From the NCBI GenBank assembly GCA_002311025.1, contig DBYY01000007.1:29381-93380 (forward strand): 64,000 nucleotides of DNA. The letters run 5' to 3'. How positions within the stretch are numbered: position 1 is the first letter of the stretch; each line of letters begins with the position of its first letter. The notes below the pieces were generated by a model. The model was not told the DNA's origin and ran no database searches. It saw only the letters and a list, made by a program, of their open reading frames with translations. The position numbers and the translations under genes were made by a program. Source of the DNA: Candidatus Proelusimicrobium tauri. Its GTDB lineage: Bacteria; Elusimicrobiota; Elusimicrobia; Elusimicrobiales; Elusimicrobiaceae. Of the stretch, positions 51,877 through 61,313 are shown piece by piece.

Positions 51877-53589
51877 ATGGCACAACAAGACAAAGCAATT
51901 AAAGAATTAGTTGAAATCGGTAAAGAACACGGATTCTTAACGTTAGACGAAATTAATAAATCTTTAACCGCGGGAGATAATAATTCCGAAGATATTGATA
52001 ACCTCATGGGAACTTTAGAGGACCTTGGAATTAAAGTCGTTGATAAAAAATATAAAGCCATGACTTCAGCAGAAAAAGAGGCTTATAACGACGAGTGGAG
52101 CGCAAATATTGATGTTTCAAACTCTATAAGAATGTATCTTTCCGAAATGGGTAAAGTGCCGCTTTTATCCCGCGATGAAGAAATTGCCCTTGCCCGCAAT
52201 ATCAGAGAACGCGAAAAAGAATTAAGAAAACTTGTCTTGGAATGTCCTATAACCATGCGTGAAATTTGCTCTTGGGAAGAACTAGTTGACCAAGAAGAAA
52301 TGACCACAAAAGAACTTATGCCGCGCGGTAAAAGAACCTCAAGAGAACTTACCAATATGCGTAAAAAACTTAAAGAGGCGGCGGCTTTTATCTCCAAGAG
52401 AGAAAAAGATATTACCGCCCTTTTAAAAGAACTGCGCAATCCCAAAATCAGCGATAAAATGTTAAGCAAATACACCAGCAAACTTGAAGAAAAACAAAAA
52501 GAAGTCGTTGACAGGATCTTAAAACTTAACTTGAACCAAAATAAAATTAAAAGGTTAATAAACCGTCTTAAAAATTTGGCAGATAAGATCACCGAATATA
52601 AAGGCGATATTGCCCGCTTTGATGAATATTACGGCCCTTATAATGATGTTGTTAAACTCTATAAGCAATTTGAAAAAAAGAAAATAAGCGAAAGAGAACT
52701 TGTTAAAAAAACTCACGCACAATCTGCCGCAGATTTAGAAAGAGCAATTAAAAATATCAACGGCGTAAAAAACCGCTATGATAAACTTTTACAAACTCTA
52801 CCCGTAAGTGAAAAAGAGTTCTTATCATTGAACGACAGAATTGCTTTCTTTGAAAGTATGATTTTACAAGATAAACTCAAACTTATCCGTGCAAATTTAA
52901 GACTTGTTGTTTCTATCGCTAAAAAGCACGTAAATTCCAATTTAGAACTTTCCGATTTGATTCAGGAAGGCGGACTCGGTCTGATGAAAGCCGTTGAAAA
53001 ATTTGAGTATAAAAGAGGATTCAAATTTTCTACTTACGCCACGTGGTGGATTAGACAATCTATTAACCGCGCTATCGCCGACCAAGCAAATACCATCCGT
53101 ATACCTGTTCACATGAAGGAACTTGTTTCCAAACTAACGAAAGTTTCCAATAAATTCCGTCAGGAAAATGGGCGCGAACCCGAACTTGAAGATTATTCAA
53201 AAGCCCTACATTTATCTGTGGAAAAAGTTAAAGGTATTTTAAAAATTATGCAAGACCCGATATCTTTATCTACACCTATCGGCGAAGATGAAGATTCTAA
53301 CCTTGAGGACTTTATTGAAGATAAAAACGGGCCCAATCCTTCAAACTCCGCAACGGACTTTTTGCGCAAACAGGAAGTTGCCGATGTCTTGGCAACACTT
53401 TCAGAAAGAGAAGCAAAAATTATACGCCTGCGCTTTGGTATTGATTCGGGCTACCCCAGAACCCTTGAAGAAGTGGGCAAGATGTTTAATGTTACGCGCG
53501 AGCGTGTGCGTCAAATTGAAGCAAAAGCAATTAGGAAATTACGCCACCCCAGTCGCACAAAAATGTTAAAAGATTACGAAAACCACTAA
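51877..53589 (+). CDS. rpoD: Primary sigma factor RpoD
   Basis: 570 residues. An acidic N-terminal region 1.1, a long non-conserved insert (about 100-300), region 2 with [19 protein letters not shown], region 3, and region 4 with the helix-turn-helix [20 protein letters not shown]. It directs polymerase to the TTGACA/TATAAT-type promoters seen through this window. A GGAG ribosome site lies upstream, and a bidirectional terminator follows the stop. Confidence 0.97.
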   Translation: MAQQDKAIKELVEIGKEHGFLTLDEINKSLTAGDNNSEDIDNLMGTLEDLGIKVVDKKYKAMTSAEKEAYNDEWSANIDVSNSIRMYLSEMGKVPLLSRDEEIALARNIREREKELRKLVLECPITMREICSWEELVDQEEMTTKELMPRGKRTSRELTNMRKKLKEAAAFISKREKDITALLKELRNPKISDKMLSKYTSKLEEKQKEVVDRILKLNLNQNKIKRLINRLKNLADKITEYKGDIARFDEYYGPYNDVVKLYKQFEKKKISERELVKKTHAQSAADLERAIKNINGVKNRYDKLLQTLPVSEKEFLSLNDRIAFFESMILQDKLKLIRANLRLVVSIAKKHVNSNLELSDLIQEGGLGLMKAVEKFEYKRGFKFSTYATWWIRQSINRAIADQANTIRIPVHMKELVSKLTKVSNKFRQENGREPELEDYSKALHLSVEKVKGILKIMQDPISLSTPIGEDEDSNLEDFIEDKNGPNPSNSATDFLRKQEVADVLATLSEREAKIIRLRFGIDSGYPRTLEEVGKMFNVTRERVRQIEAKAIRKLRHPSRTKMLKDYENH

Positions 53590-53610
53590 TCTTTAAGTAA
53601 TCATTTATAG

Positions 53611-53649
53611 AAAAATCCCGCTTATCTTAATAAATAAGCGGGATTTTTT
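53611..53649. terminator. Bidirectional terminator between rpoD and metK
   Basis: Arms ATCCCGCTTAT and ATAAGCGGGAT with an 8-base loop, and A and T runs on both sides, between converging genes. Confidence 0.9.
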
Positions 53650-53663
53650 ATCTGAAACTTTTT

Positions 53664-54821
53664 CTATTTAAGATATTTTTTTATTGCGCTTACTTTATCA
53701 AGTTTTTCCCAAGGAAATTCCTGACGGCCGAAATGTCCGTAAGCAGCAGTCTTTTCATAAATAGGTCTTTGCAATTTGAAATGCTCAATAATTGCACGTG
53801 GCGTCATCTTAAATACTTTTTTACAAATGTCGGCAAGTTTATCATCAGAAATAATACCCGTGCCGAAAGTATTAAGATAAAAACTTACCGGTTCTGCCTT
53901 GCCGATAGCATAAGCAATATGAACCTCACATTCGCTTGCGGCGCCTGCGGCAACTAGATTTTTAGCAATGTATCTTGCCATATAAGCAGCGGACCTATCA
54001 ACTTTTGTAGGGTCTTTTCCGCTGAAAGCGCCGCCGCCGTGTGCTGCTCTGCCGCCGTAAGTATCAACAATAATTTTTCTGCCGGTCATACCGGTATCAC
54101 TCTGCGGACCGCCGATAACAAATTTTCCCGTCGGGTTAATTAAATATTTTGTTTTAGAATCTACCCATTTTGAAACAATAGGTTTAATTGCTTTGTCAAT
54201 TAATTCTTGGGCTGCTTCTTTAGTGATTTTTTTGCCGGTTTTATCCAAAATTTCAGTTGTATGTTGAGTGGATAAAACAATAGTATCAATTCTTTGCGGT
54301 TTGCCGTCAAGATATTCAACACTTACCTGACTTTTAGAGTCCGGTCCGACATAGGAAAGTTTTTTTGTTTTCCTTAAATTTGCAAGATTCTTTAAAATAT
54401 CGTGAGCAAGTTGCAAGGGTAAAGGCATATATTGCGGCGTTTCCCTGCAAGCATAGCCGACCATAAACCCCTGATCGCCAGCACCGCCGATATTAACCCC
54501 TTGACTGATATCCGGCGATTGTTTACCGATAACATTTACTACCGAGCAGGTTTCATAATTAAAGCCGTATTTAGAATCATTGTAGCCGATATTTTTAATT
54601 GTTTCTCTTGCAATTTTATCAACATCGACCCAAGTGTTTGTGGTGATTTCTCCCCCCACAACTACCATACCACGGGTAATGTAAGTTTCGCAAGCAACTC
54701 TTGCTGTTTTATCTTTTCTTAAAATTTCATCTAGTATTGCGTCAGAAATTTGATCGCACACTTTATCTGGATGGCCTTCGGAAACAGATTCCGAGGTAAG
54801 TAAGTATTTTCCTTTTCTCAT
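53664..54821 (-). CDS. metK: S-adenosylmethionine synthetase
   Basis: 385 residues. Signatures [13 protein letters not shown] and [19 protein letters not shown], and an N-terminal [19 protein letters not shown], are complete. It makes SAM from methionine and ATP. A good GGAGGG ribosome site precedes the ATG. It is divergent from the exonuclease III gene with 34 bases between them; no SAM riboswitch fits in that gap. Confidence 0.98.
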   Translation of the reverse strand: MRKGKYLLTSESVSEGHPDKVCDQISDAILDEILRKDKTARVACETYITRGMVVVGGEITTNTWVDVDKIARETIKNIGYNDSKYGFNYETCSVVNVIGKQSPDISQGVNIGGAGDQGFMVGYACRETPQYMPLPLQLAHDILKNLANLRKTKKLSYVGPDSKSQVSVEYLDGKPQRIDTIVLSTQHTTEILDKTGKKITKEAAQELIDKAIKPIVSKWVDSKTKYLINPTGKFVIGGPQSDTGMTGRKIIVDTYGGRAAHGGGAFSGKDPTKVDRSAAYMARYIAKNLVAAGAASECEVHIAYAIGKAEPVSFYLNTFGTGIISDDKLADICKKVFKMTPRAIIEHFKLQRPIYEKTAAYGHFGRQEFPWEKLDKVSAIKKYLK

Positions 54822-54855
54822 ATAAAAACCCTCCTAAAATGATATTATATAATTT

Positions 54856-55623
54856 ATGAAGAGGAAATTTCTATCTTGGAATGTAAACGGACTGCGCGCC
54901 GTAGAGAAAAAAGGGTTTTTAGATTGGCTTTTATCTACGAAAGCCGACATTGTTGCCTTGCAGGAAACTAAAGCCTGGCCCGAGCAATTAAGCGATAATT
55001 TAAAAAATGTAAAAGGATATTTTAGTTATTTCAGCCAGCCCAAGCGCAAAGGTTATAGCGGTGTGGGCGTTTACACAAAGGAAAAACCTTTAAATGTTTC
55101 TTATACTATGGATGTTGCGGAGTTTGACGCCGAAGGACGTTATATCTGCCTTGAGTTTGAAAATTTTTACTTCATAAATATTTACTACCCAAACGGCGGA
55201 CAAGGCCCGCACAGAATTGATTATAAACTGCGTTTTTATGATAAATTTTTACAAATTGCCAAAGAACTTTCAAAAAAGAAATATGTAATTTGCTGCGGTG
55301 ATGTTAACACCGCACACAAGGAAATTGACCTTGAACATCCAAAAGAAAACCAAGATACTACCGGTTTTCTGCCCGAAGAACGCGCTTGGCTTGATAAATT
55401 TTTTAGTCAAGGATTAAATGACAGTTTTCGCCTTTTCAATAAAGAACCCAAACAATATACTTGGTGGGATTATAAGACGGCTGCCCGTACACGAAATGTC
55501 GGCTGGCGTCTTGATTATTTTATGGTGGATGATAAGGCCGTTAAACTCTTAAAAAATGCCTATATTTTAAGTGATGTTATGGGTTCGGACCACGCGCCAA
55601 TAGGCATTGATATTGATTTATAA
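54856..55623 (+). CDS. xth: Exonuclease III-type AP endonuclease
   Basis: 255 residues. Motifs FLSWNVNGLRA, LQETKAW, GDVNTAHKEIDL, RLDYF and GSDHAPIGI give the complete AP endonuclease active site. It cuts DNA at abasic sites during base-excision repair. No Shine-Dalgarno; TATTAT lies 7 bases before the ATG, so the message may be leaderless. Confidence 0.95.
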   Translation: MKRKFLSWNVNGLRAVEKKGFLDWLLSTKADIVALQETKAWPEQLSDNLKNVKGYFSYFSQPKRKGYSGVGVYTKEKPLNVSYTMDVAEFDAEGRYICLEFENFYFINIYYPNGGQGPHRIDYKLRFYDKFLQIAKELSKKKYVICCGDVNTAHKEIDLEHPKENQDTTGFLPEERAWLDKFFSQGLNDSFRLFNKEPKQYTWWDYKTAARTRNVGWRLDYFMVDDKAVKLLKNAYILSDVMGSDHAPIGIDIDL

Positions 55624-55722
55624 AAAACCTTTTTTCACTCGTAAAAACTACCTTATAAAAAATTGCTATAATTTTTTTGTGATACTTTTTGTTCTCATGC
55701 GTATAATTAGTGGAGGCCGCTG

Positions 55723-56217
55723 ATGAACTTTGAGCAAGTTTATAATGCTTATTTCAAACGTATTTATTCTTATATTAGGGCAAGAGTTTCTGACGAAGCA
55801 CAGGCAGACGATATCGCCTGTGAGGTTTGGCAGAAAGTGTTTGAAAAACAAAGTTCTTTTGACGAAGGTAAAGGAAATATAGAACAATGGCTTTTTACCA
55901 TAGCGCGCAATCAGGTTAACAGCCACTTTCGCCTTTACTATATAAAAAACTTTTTTTCTATGACAGATAAGGAAGAAGTTTTTTCTTCAAAAGAAAAACA
56001 ACCCCTAGATAAACTTGACGAAGAGGAAGACTTAAAACAGTTAAGTGCCGCTTTAGCAGAACTTAATCAAAAAGAGAGAGATTTAATTTCACTCAAGTTT
56101 TTTTCTTCCTTAAACAATAGGGAAATTGCAAAAGTAACTTCCCTTAGTGAAAGCAATGTCGGCACCATAATAAACAGAGCAGTAAACAAAATAAAAACTA
56201 TATTGGAGGATTTATGA
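55723..56217 (+). CDS. ECF-type RNA polymerase sigma factor
   Basis: 164 residues. Region 2 (FKRIYSYIRARVSDEAQADDIACEVW, then the NIEQWLFTIARN segment) and region 4 (LKFFSSLNNREIAKVTSLSESNVGTIINRAVNKIK) with no region 3. An extracytoplasmic-function factor for a specialised regulon. TATAAT lies at 55702-55707 and a GGAGG ribosome site is present. Its stop overlaps the ATG of a membrane vWA protein, the normal place for an anti-sigma factor. Confidence 0.92.
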   Translation: MNFEQVYNAYFKRIYSYIRARVSDEAQADDIACEVWQKVFEKQSSFDEGKGNIEQWLFTIARNQVNSHFRLYYIKNFFSMTDKEEVFSSKEKQPLDKLDEEEDLKQLSAALAELNQKERDLISLKFFSSLNNREIAKVTSLSESNVGTIINRAVNKIKTILEDL

Positions 56218-58214
56218 AATATACAGACGAGGAAATTATAAAGAAATTTTCCAATGTAGACTATGATAAAGCAGGCTACAAGCAACAGGCCATTTTTGCC
56301 AAAGTCAGCCAAAATGTAGCCGCAAGGAGAACAAATAGTATGAAAAAGTATAAAATCATAGCAGCCGCAGCCGTTATCGTGCTGATTGCCGTGCCGGCAG
56401 CCTTGCTTATTTCTAAAGCAAAATATCAAGATATGTTTGTAGGGGAAGCACAACTCGAGAAAGCCGAAAAGCCAAGCACCGCAGTTCCCACTAAAATACA
56501 AGAATCCGTAGAGCACTTTAATGCAAACGAAAAAGAATCCGTAACTGTTTCAAGTATGTCTGATTCTTTGGCTTTGACAAATTTATCTGCTCCCACAGAA
56601 AATCAAAAAGCAGCAAGCCCGGTTACCATTAAACCTTTAAAAAGCGTCGTAAAATATTCTCATAGAGGGCGTCTTGGGGCAGCGAGTATGTCTTCTGCAA
56701 GTTTTGACAGTGCCGCCACTTGGTCTTCTGCAACAGAGTCAAGAGCCGGTGCCTATGTTGCCAGAACCGCCGTTGTTCATTGGGAGGAGCCGGAAATGCC
56801 AATTTCCCAAGATACAAAAGAATATAATGAAAACGGCTTTAAAAAAGCAGTTTTAGAACCGCTTTCAACCTTCTCTGCGGATGTAGATACCGCTTCTTAT
56901 AATATGCTTAAAGAGCAAATTAACCGCGGTTGGAATATACAAAAAGAAGGGGTAAGAACAGAGGCTTTAATCAATAACTTTGCTTATGCTTATCCCGCAC
57001 CTACCGGCGCTGACCCTATCAGCATAAATATAGAATATGCAACTTCCCCGTGGAACGAAAAAAGCCAACTTGTCAAAATCGGTGTGAAAGCAAAAGAAAT
57101 TGACAGAAGCGAACTTCCGCAAAGCAACTTGGTTTTCTTGATTGATATATCAGGTTCTATGTCTAGCAGCAACCGCTTGCCTTTGGTCAAACAAGCATTC
57201 AAAATGCTTCTTAACCAACTTGATAAAGAAGATATTGTTTCTATCGTTACTTATGCTAGCGGCACAGATGTGAAACTTAACGGCGTTAAAGCAAAAAATA
57301 AAGAAAAAATTATTGAGGCAATAGATTTTTTACGCGCAGGAGGTGCAACTTCCGGAGAAGAAGGTCTTAAACTTGCCTATAAAGTAGCAAAAGAAAACTT
57401 TATCCGCAAAGGTAATAACAGAATTATTATTGCAAGCGACGGTGATTTTAATGTCGGCAGTTACAAAACAGGCGATATTGAAAAACAAGTAACCGAGGCA
57501 AAAGAAAGCGGAGTATTTATCAGCGCACTTGGCTTTGGAATGGGCAATTATAGAGATCACATGATGGAAACTATCGCCGATAAAGGTAACGGCAACTACG
57601 CCTATATTAACGACCTTAAAGCCGCACAAAAAGCCCTTGTTCAAGAATTTAGCGGAACAATGTTTACTGTGGCAAAAGATACTAAATTCCAAGTGGAATT
57701 TAACCCAGCCGTGGTGGAAGAATACCGCCTTATCGGTTATGAAAAACGCTTGCTTAACAATGAAGATTTTAACGACGATACCAAAGATGCAGGCGAAATC
57801 GGCTCAGGACATACCGTAACTGTTCTTTATGAAATACGCCCCGTCGGCAGCGACGAAAAAACGGATATTGACCCACTTAAATACGGCAAAACCGAGTTCA
57901 CAAATAAAGACGAAGTTTTAACCGTAAAAATGAGATATAAAGACCCCGACGGCGACAAGAGCAAACTTATCAGCAAAACGCTTAAAAAGGCAGAGTTCAA
58001 AACCTTTGATAAAGCATCTACTGACTTCCGCTTTGCAGCATCGGCAGCCGCCTTCGGCCAATTATTAAGAGATAGCAAATACTTAAACGGACTAACCGCT
58101 AAAGAAATTGCAGATATTGCCTCTAAAGCAAAAGGCGAAGATGAAAACGGCGACAGAGCAGAGTTCGTCAAATTAATAAGAACTTACAGTGATACGCCTA
58201 GAGAAGAAAAATAA
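56214..58214 (+). CDS. Membrane-anchored vWA/DUF3520 (YfbK-like) protein, possible anti-sigma partner
   Basis: 666 residues. A cytoplasmic N-terminal stretch of about 45 residues, one membrane helix (about 46-64), a low-complexity linker, a YfbK-type N-domain (STFSADVDTASYNMLKEQ), a vWA domain with an intact MIDAS (DISGSMSSS, GGATSGEEG, ASDGDFNVG), and the C-terminal DUF3520. vWA domains bind protein ligands through a metal ion. The N-terminus sits where an anti-sigma domain would be but lacks the zinc HxxxCxxC motif. Translationally coupled (ATGA) to the ECF sigma gene. The idea that it senses an envelope ligand and holds the sigma factor is an inference. Confidence 0.85.
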   Translation: MKYTDEEIIKKFSNVDYDKAGYKQQAIFAKVSQNVAARRTNSMKKYKIIAAAAVIVLIAVPAALLISKAKYQDMFVGEAQLEKAEKPSTAVPTKIQESVEHFNANEKESVTVSSMSDSLALTNLSAPTENQKAASPVTIKPLKSVVKYSHRGRLGAASMSSASFDSAATWSSATESRAGAYVARTAVVHWEEPEMPISQDTKEYNENGFKKAVLEPLSTFSADVDTASYNMLKEQINRGWNIQKEGVRTEALINNFAYAYPAPTGADPISINIEYATSPWNEKSQLVKIGVKAKEIDRSELPQSNLVFLIDISGSMSSSNRLPLVKQAFKMLLNQLDKEDIVSIVTYASGTDVKLNGVKAKNKEKIIEAIDFLRAGGATSGEEGLKLAYKVAKENFIRKGNNRIIIASDGDFNVGSYKTGDIEKQVTEAKESGVFISALGFGMGNYRDHMMETIADKGNGNYAYINDLKAAQKALVQEFSGTMFTVAKDTKFQVEFNPAVVEEYRLIGYEKRLLNNEDFNDDTKDAGEIGSGHTVTVLYEIRPVGSDEKTDIDPLKYGKTEFTNKDEVLTVKMRYKDPDGDKSKLISKTLKKAEFKTFDKASTDFRFAASAAAFGQLLRDSKYLNGLTAKEIADIASKAKGEDENGDRAEFVKLIRTYSDTPREEK

Positions 58215-58224
58215 AATCAGTTAT

Positions 58225-58260
58225 AAAAAAATCCCCCCGCTAAAAGCAGGGGGATTTTTT
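58225..58260. terminator. Bidirectional terminator between the vWA and EcsC genes
   Basis: AAAAATCCCCC-GC and GC-GGGGGATTTTTT form a stem with one mismatch, flanked by A and T runs. Confidence 0.88.
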
Positions 58261-58271
58261 ATTTAATACTC

Positions 58272-59069
58272 TTATTTCTTCTTAAAACTTTCATAAGTTT
58301 CTTGGACAAGTTCTTTACCGTATTTACGCTCTAAACGACGAACCGTAAAATGCCCACGTGCCATATCTTGATAATGAGCAATAAAAATATCATTAATCAA
58401 AGCGCCTATCGCCCCGCCGACAAAAGGCATTGCTTGCGCGGCGACTTTTTCCGAAAGGGTGATTTCAAAACGAGAAGCAATTTTTGAAATCAATTTAACA
58501 ATAACAGGCGCATTTTTATCCGCCAGTTTACCGCCGGCTTTAGCAAGAAAATCAAGAGAAGACTTAACTTCAACGGCCATACCCATACGTACGGCATAAT
58601 AAGCCGTGTCGGCCAAATCATCACTTGAGGAAGTTCCCCCTAAAGCAAAAACCTGTAAGGCCGCCATACGGGTTTCTGGTGAGGTAATATCTTCCCCCTC
58701 GCTTTTAGCAATATCAAAAATGGAGCGGAGCATTATCATTGTGCTGATAGGTATTTCAACCAAAGTCGTGCCGATTCCGCCAAAACCGCCGAAAAACCCC
58801 GTTCCCCAAGAGAACATACGGTGGCTCCAATTATACGTTTCTTTTGAACGGAATTTTGGCAAGGTAAACAAGGCAACTTTTACCGCCCTTGTAAGAGCGA
58901 CATTTGAAACTTTGGCTATTTGTCTGTTTACTACTTTAGGCAATAAATCCATACCCTTTTCAAGAGGTTTACCCAAAAGATTCATTAATTTTATACGAAA
59001 ACCAGGATTTTCTAAAACATCATACGCTTCAAAAAGTTGTTTTTTGTCTGCTTGAGTCATCTTTTCCAT
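58272..59069 (-). CDS. EcsC-family protein
   Basis: 265 residues from the ATG at 59069 (AAGAGGTG upstream; a longer in-frame start at 59150 has no site). The pattern NWSHRMFSWGTGFFGGFGGIGTTLVEIPIS is the EcsC core, a hydrophobic glycine-rich segment probably inserted in or attached to the membrane. EcsC was named from an ABC-transporter operon in Bacillus; its activity is unknown. Here it stands alone and converges with the vWA gene. Confidence 0.85.
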   Translation of the reverse strand: MEKMTQADKKQLFEAYDVLENPGFRIKLMNLLGKPLEKGMDLLPKVVNRQIAKVSNVALTRAVKVALFTLPKFRSKETYNWSHRMFSWGTGFFGGFGGIGTTLVEIPISTMIMLRSIFDIAKSEGEDITSPETRMAALQVFALGGTSSSDDLADTAYYAVRMGMAVEVKSSLDFLAKAGGKLADKNAPVIVKLISKIASRFEITLSEKVAAQAMPFVGGAIGALINDIFIAHYQDMARGHFTVRRLERKYGKELVQETYESFKKK

Positions 59070-59226
59070 AATTACACCTCTTCTGTGTGATAGTCTTATT
59101 ATATAAAATAAAAAATCACCAGTGTTTTCTTTATAAAAACAATATTTCAAATTAAGTGGTAATATGAGTTTACAATTTAAAAAATAAAACCTTTTTCTCT
59201 CTGAAAAATATATTTTGAAAAAGGAC

Positions 59227-59255
59227 TTGACAAAGTTATAAAAATAATATAAATT
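59227..59255 (+). promoter_or_regulatory. Consensus promoter of the candidate small RNA
   Basis: A perfect TTGACA, 17 bases, TAAATT. The predicted start (about 59262) falls at the first base of a long 5' hairpin. No protein gene lies downstream on this strand before the terminator at 59434-59466. Confidence 0.65.
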
Positions 59256-59260
59256 ATTTA

Positions 59261-59466
59261 TGTAAGATAATTATAAAATATTATCTTACAAAAGGGGATA
59301 AAGTTGTAAACAGGGGGTTGGGTGCATATCCCAATATGAAAATATTAAGATATGCACCCACAATAAAAAACAAGTTTCTTCCGAGTGGCAAAAAGCAGTA
59401 CCCGTTATATTGCCCGCCACTCAAAGCACACAAAAAATAGGCGCCATGGGGGTGGCGCCTATTTTT
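59261..59466 (+). ncRNA. Candidate structured small RNA (about 205 nt), undescribed
   Basis: In the 412 bases between EcsC and CoaBC there is no convincing gene but a chain of stem-loops: an 11-bp 5' hairpin (59261-59271 with 59280-59290); a 12-bp stem (59319-59330 with 59349-59360) continued by a 2x2 internal loop and five pairs capped by a GAAA tetraloop (59338-59341), which fits only the plus strand; a 7-bp stem (59383-59389 with 59416-59422); and a 13-bp terminator (59434-59446 with 59453-59465) plus T run. A consensus promoter ends exactly before it. An alternative TTGGG/CCCAA pairing overlaps the second stem. I could not fit 6S, tmRNA, SRP or RNase P RNA. A 34-codon ORF (59336-59440) lies inside but has no good ribosome site. 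The final hairpin also serves the CoaBC gene on the other strand. Confidence 0.55.
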
Positions 59467-59481
59467 ATTTCATAATGTAAA

Positions 59482-60525
59482 TTATTTAATACTTTTTAAT
59501 AATTCAAATGCTTCTTGCATTGGATTTTGTACATCCAAATCTTTTTCGTGCAAATCTAAAACAAGTAAATCTTTTGATCTTTTAGGTAAAACTTCTTTAA
59601 TAAAATCTTGCGCAGGCTTTAAAGTTAAAATAAGTTTTTGGGAAGTTTTTTCTTCCTTGTCTATTTGCCAAGCAGGCAAGGCAGCGGCAAAAATTAAAAT
59701 ATCAGTATTTTCTAAATTTTTAAAAATTGCGTCTTTATATTCCGCGCAAGTATGCACTTGTATCTGCTGGTAAGGATATTCACAAATCTTATTATCAATC
59801 AAAGTTACTTTTGCCCCGTTTAAATAGGCAGCACGCGTAATTATTTGCGCTTTTTCAGAAGTGTTTTTAACAGAAATAAAATTGTTATTATCAAAATATT
59901 CGTATATATTTCCGCCGATAACCAAAACTCTTTTATCTTTTAAATTTTGTTCTAAACTTAAAATATTTTGGGCACTTTCAAAAATATCGGAAATTTTCGC
60001 CATAGGACCTTTTGTCGTTTGCCCATCTGAAGTTTGCGCTATTTGCGGACAGATAAAAAGCACTCCACGCTTTTTTAAAGTTCCTATGTTTTGTTGTGTC
60101 GTCGGGTTATACCACATACCACCGTTCATCGCAGGTGCAATTAAAAGTGGCTTTTGCCACGCACATAAAACAGAAGTCAAAAGATTATCCGCCACGCCGG
60201 TAGCAACTTTGGCAATAGTGTTTGCAGTTGCCGGTGCCAAAATGAAAAGATCAACTTCGGACTGTAAACTTTTGTGGCTTATATCGTATTTTTTAATATC
60301 AAATTGTTCGGTTAGAACAGGCGTCTTGGCAAGGGTTTGAAGTGTAGTTTTGGTAATAAAATTTAAAGAGTTTTCCGTCGCAATTAAACGAATTTGCGCG
60401 CCCGCTTTTTTAAGTTTGTTTATCAAAAGGCAAATTTTATAAGCAGCAATACCGCCGGTTAAACCAAGAGCAATAACCTTGTTTTTAAAAATATTTTCTA
60501 TTTTATTTTTATTTTCACTAACCAT
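59482..60525 (-). CDS. coaBC: CoaBC-like phosphopantothenoylcysteine decarboxylase with degenerate CoaB half
   Basis: 347 residues from the ATG at 60525 (an in-frame TTG at 60540 overlaps the promoter). The N-terminal flavoprotein half (1-190) is good CoaC: GLTGGIAAYK, ISHKSL, LAPATANTIAKVATGVADNL and IAPAMNGGMW. The C-terminal half should start AGGTREPIDPVR and contain a NRSSGKMG-type stretch; here it reads VIGGNIYEYFDNNNFISV followed by KNTSEKAQII, and it is about 50 residues short. Decarboxylation is therefore probable but cysteine ligation doubtful. Leaderless promoter with a 17-base spacer. Confidence 0.85.
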   Translation of the reverse strand: MVSENKNKIENIFKNKVIALGLTGGIAAYKICLLINKLKKAGAQIRLIATENSLNFITKTTLQTLAKTPVLTEQFDIKKYDISHKSLQSEVDLFILAPATANTIAKVATGVADNLLTSVLCAWQKPLLIAPAMNGGMWYNPTTQQNIGTLKKRGVLFICPQIAQTSDGQTTKGPMAKISDIFESAQNILSLEQNLKDKRVLVIGGNIYEYFDNNNFISVKNTSEKAQIITRAAYLNGAKVTLIDNKICEYPYQQIQVHTCAEYKDAIFKNLENTDILIFAAALPAWQIDKEEKTSQKLILTLKPAQDFIKEVLPKRSKDLLVLDLHEKDLDVQNPMQEAFELLKSIK

Positions 60526-60531
60526 AGTTTT

Positions 60532-60560
60532 ATTATACAAATTTATATAAATTGTGTTGA
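60532..60560 (-). promoter_or_regulatory. Leaderless promoter of the CoaBC gene
   Basis: Read leftward: TCAACA, exactly 17 bases, TATAAT, 6 bases, ATG at 60525. No Shine-Dalgarno is possible. Confidence 0.7.
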
Positions 60561-60608
60561 CTTATTTTTCCTTTAGAAGAAGTAGAACCTTTTCTGAAAA
60601 AAATAAAT

Positions 60609-60633
60609 CCCCCCGTAATACTTTTGCGGAGGG
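60609..60633 (-). terminator. Terminator of the Lys-rich tail protein gene
   Basis: Leftward stem TCCCTCCG with CGGGGGGA (one mismatch), followed by a T-rich stretch, about 33 bases after the stop at 60666. Confidence 0.6.
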
Positions 60634-60665
60634 AAATTATTTAAAATTAACATCACTAAAATAGA

Positions 60666-61070
60666 TTAGATTTTTTTGCTAGTTTTTTTAGTTGTCGTTT
60701 TTTTAGTAACGCTCTTTTTAGAGACCTTTTTAGCAGCAAGTTTTTTACTATCTTTTTTTAATTGTAAATTGGCAGCTCTTAGATTTTTTTGTAAAAGTTT
60801 TAACTTTTTCAAACTCTCTTTTGGATCTGTCCTCTTGTCTTCCGGTAAGTATTGTGCTTTATATGCTCCACCGATAAAGGATTCTGCCGTTCCCCAAAAA
60901 TCTTTAACCGGTATTTTTATAGGTTTGGACTTTCTTTTAGGATTATATAAATAATGTTTATGTAAAACTATGCACCCTTGTCCATCATCTTCACCAACAA
61001 GCGAAAATCTCTCTTCACGTTTTTGTATTTCTTCCTTTCCGGACAATAAAACTTCCAAAATATCTGGCAT
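60666..61070 (-). CDS. Hypothetical protein with H1-like Lys-rich C-terminus
   Basis: 134 residues. The first 85 contain KREERFSLVGEDDGQGCIVL and several YLYNPKRKSKPIKIPV-type basic-aromatic stretches that I cannot assign. The last 35 residues are a Lys/Ala/Thr/Ser tail (AAKKVSKKSVTKKTTTKK) like the histone-like protein at 10.0-10.2 kb. Nucleic-acid binding is therefore likely. Ribosome site GGGAG. It lies next to the tRNA and accessory segment, but its base usage looks like the rest of the window. Confidence 0.7.
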   Translation of the reverse strand: MPDILEVLLSGKEEIQKREERFSLVGEDDGQGCIVLHKHYLYNPKRKSKPIKIPVKDFWGTAESFIGGAYKAQYLPEDKRTDPKESLKKLKLLQKNLRAANLQLKKDSKKLAAKKVSKKSVTKKTTTKKTSKKI

Positions 61071-61313
61071 AAATTACTCCCTATATATAATAGACATTTT
61101 TAATTATAATATATACTTATATAAGATGTCAATAGTTCTTTTGTTTTCTCTTCTGAAAAAATAAAGTCCTGAGATAATATTATCACTAAAAAAAATTAAA
61201 ATTACTTTTAATATTTTACATTTTTTGTGCGTTAATTTTCAAAATTTTGTAGAATATATATAGTTACATAAAATCTTTGATTGATTTTATTGTAGATGAA
61301 TTTAAAGATTTAA

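Noticed and set aside
54822..54855. SAM riboswitch before metK
   Set aside because: Only 34 bases separate metK from the divergent gene, too short for any known SAM-sensing leader.
59261..59466. 6S RNA, tmRNA, SRP RNA or RNase P RNA
   Set aside because: No long closing stem as in 6S, no tRNA-like ends, no SRP apical motif, and too short for RNase P.
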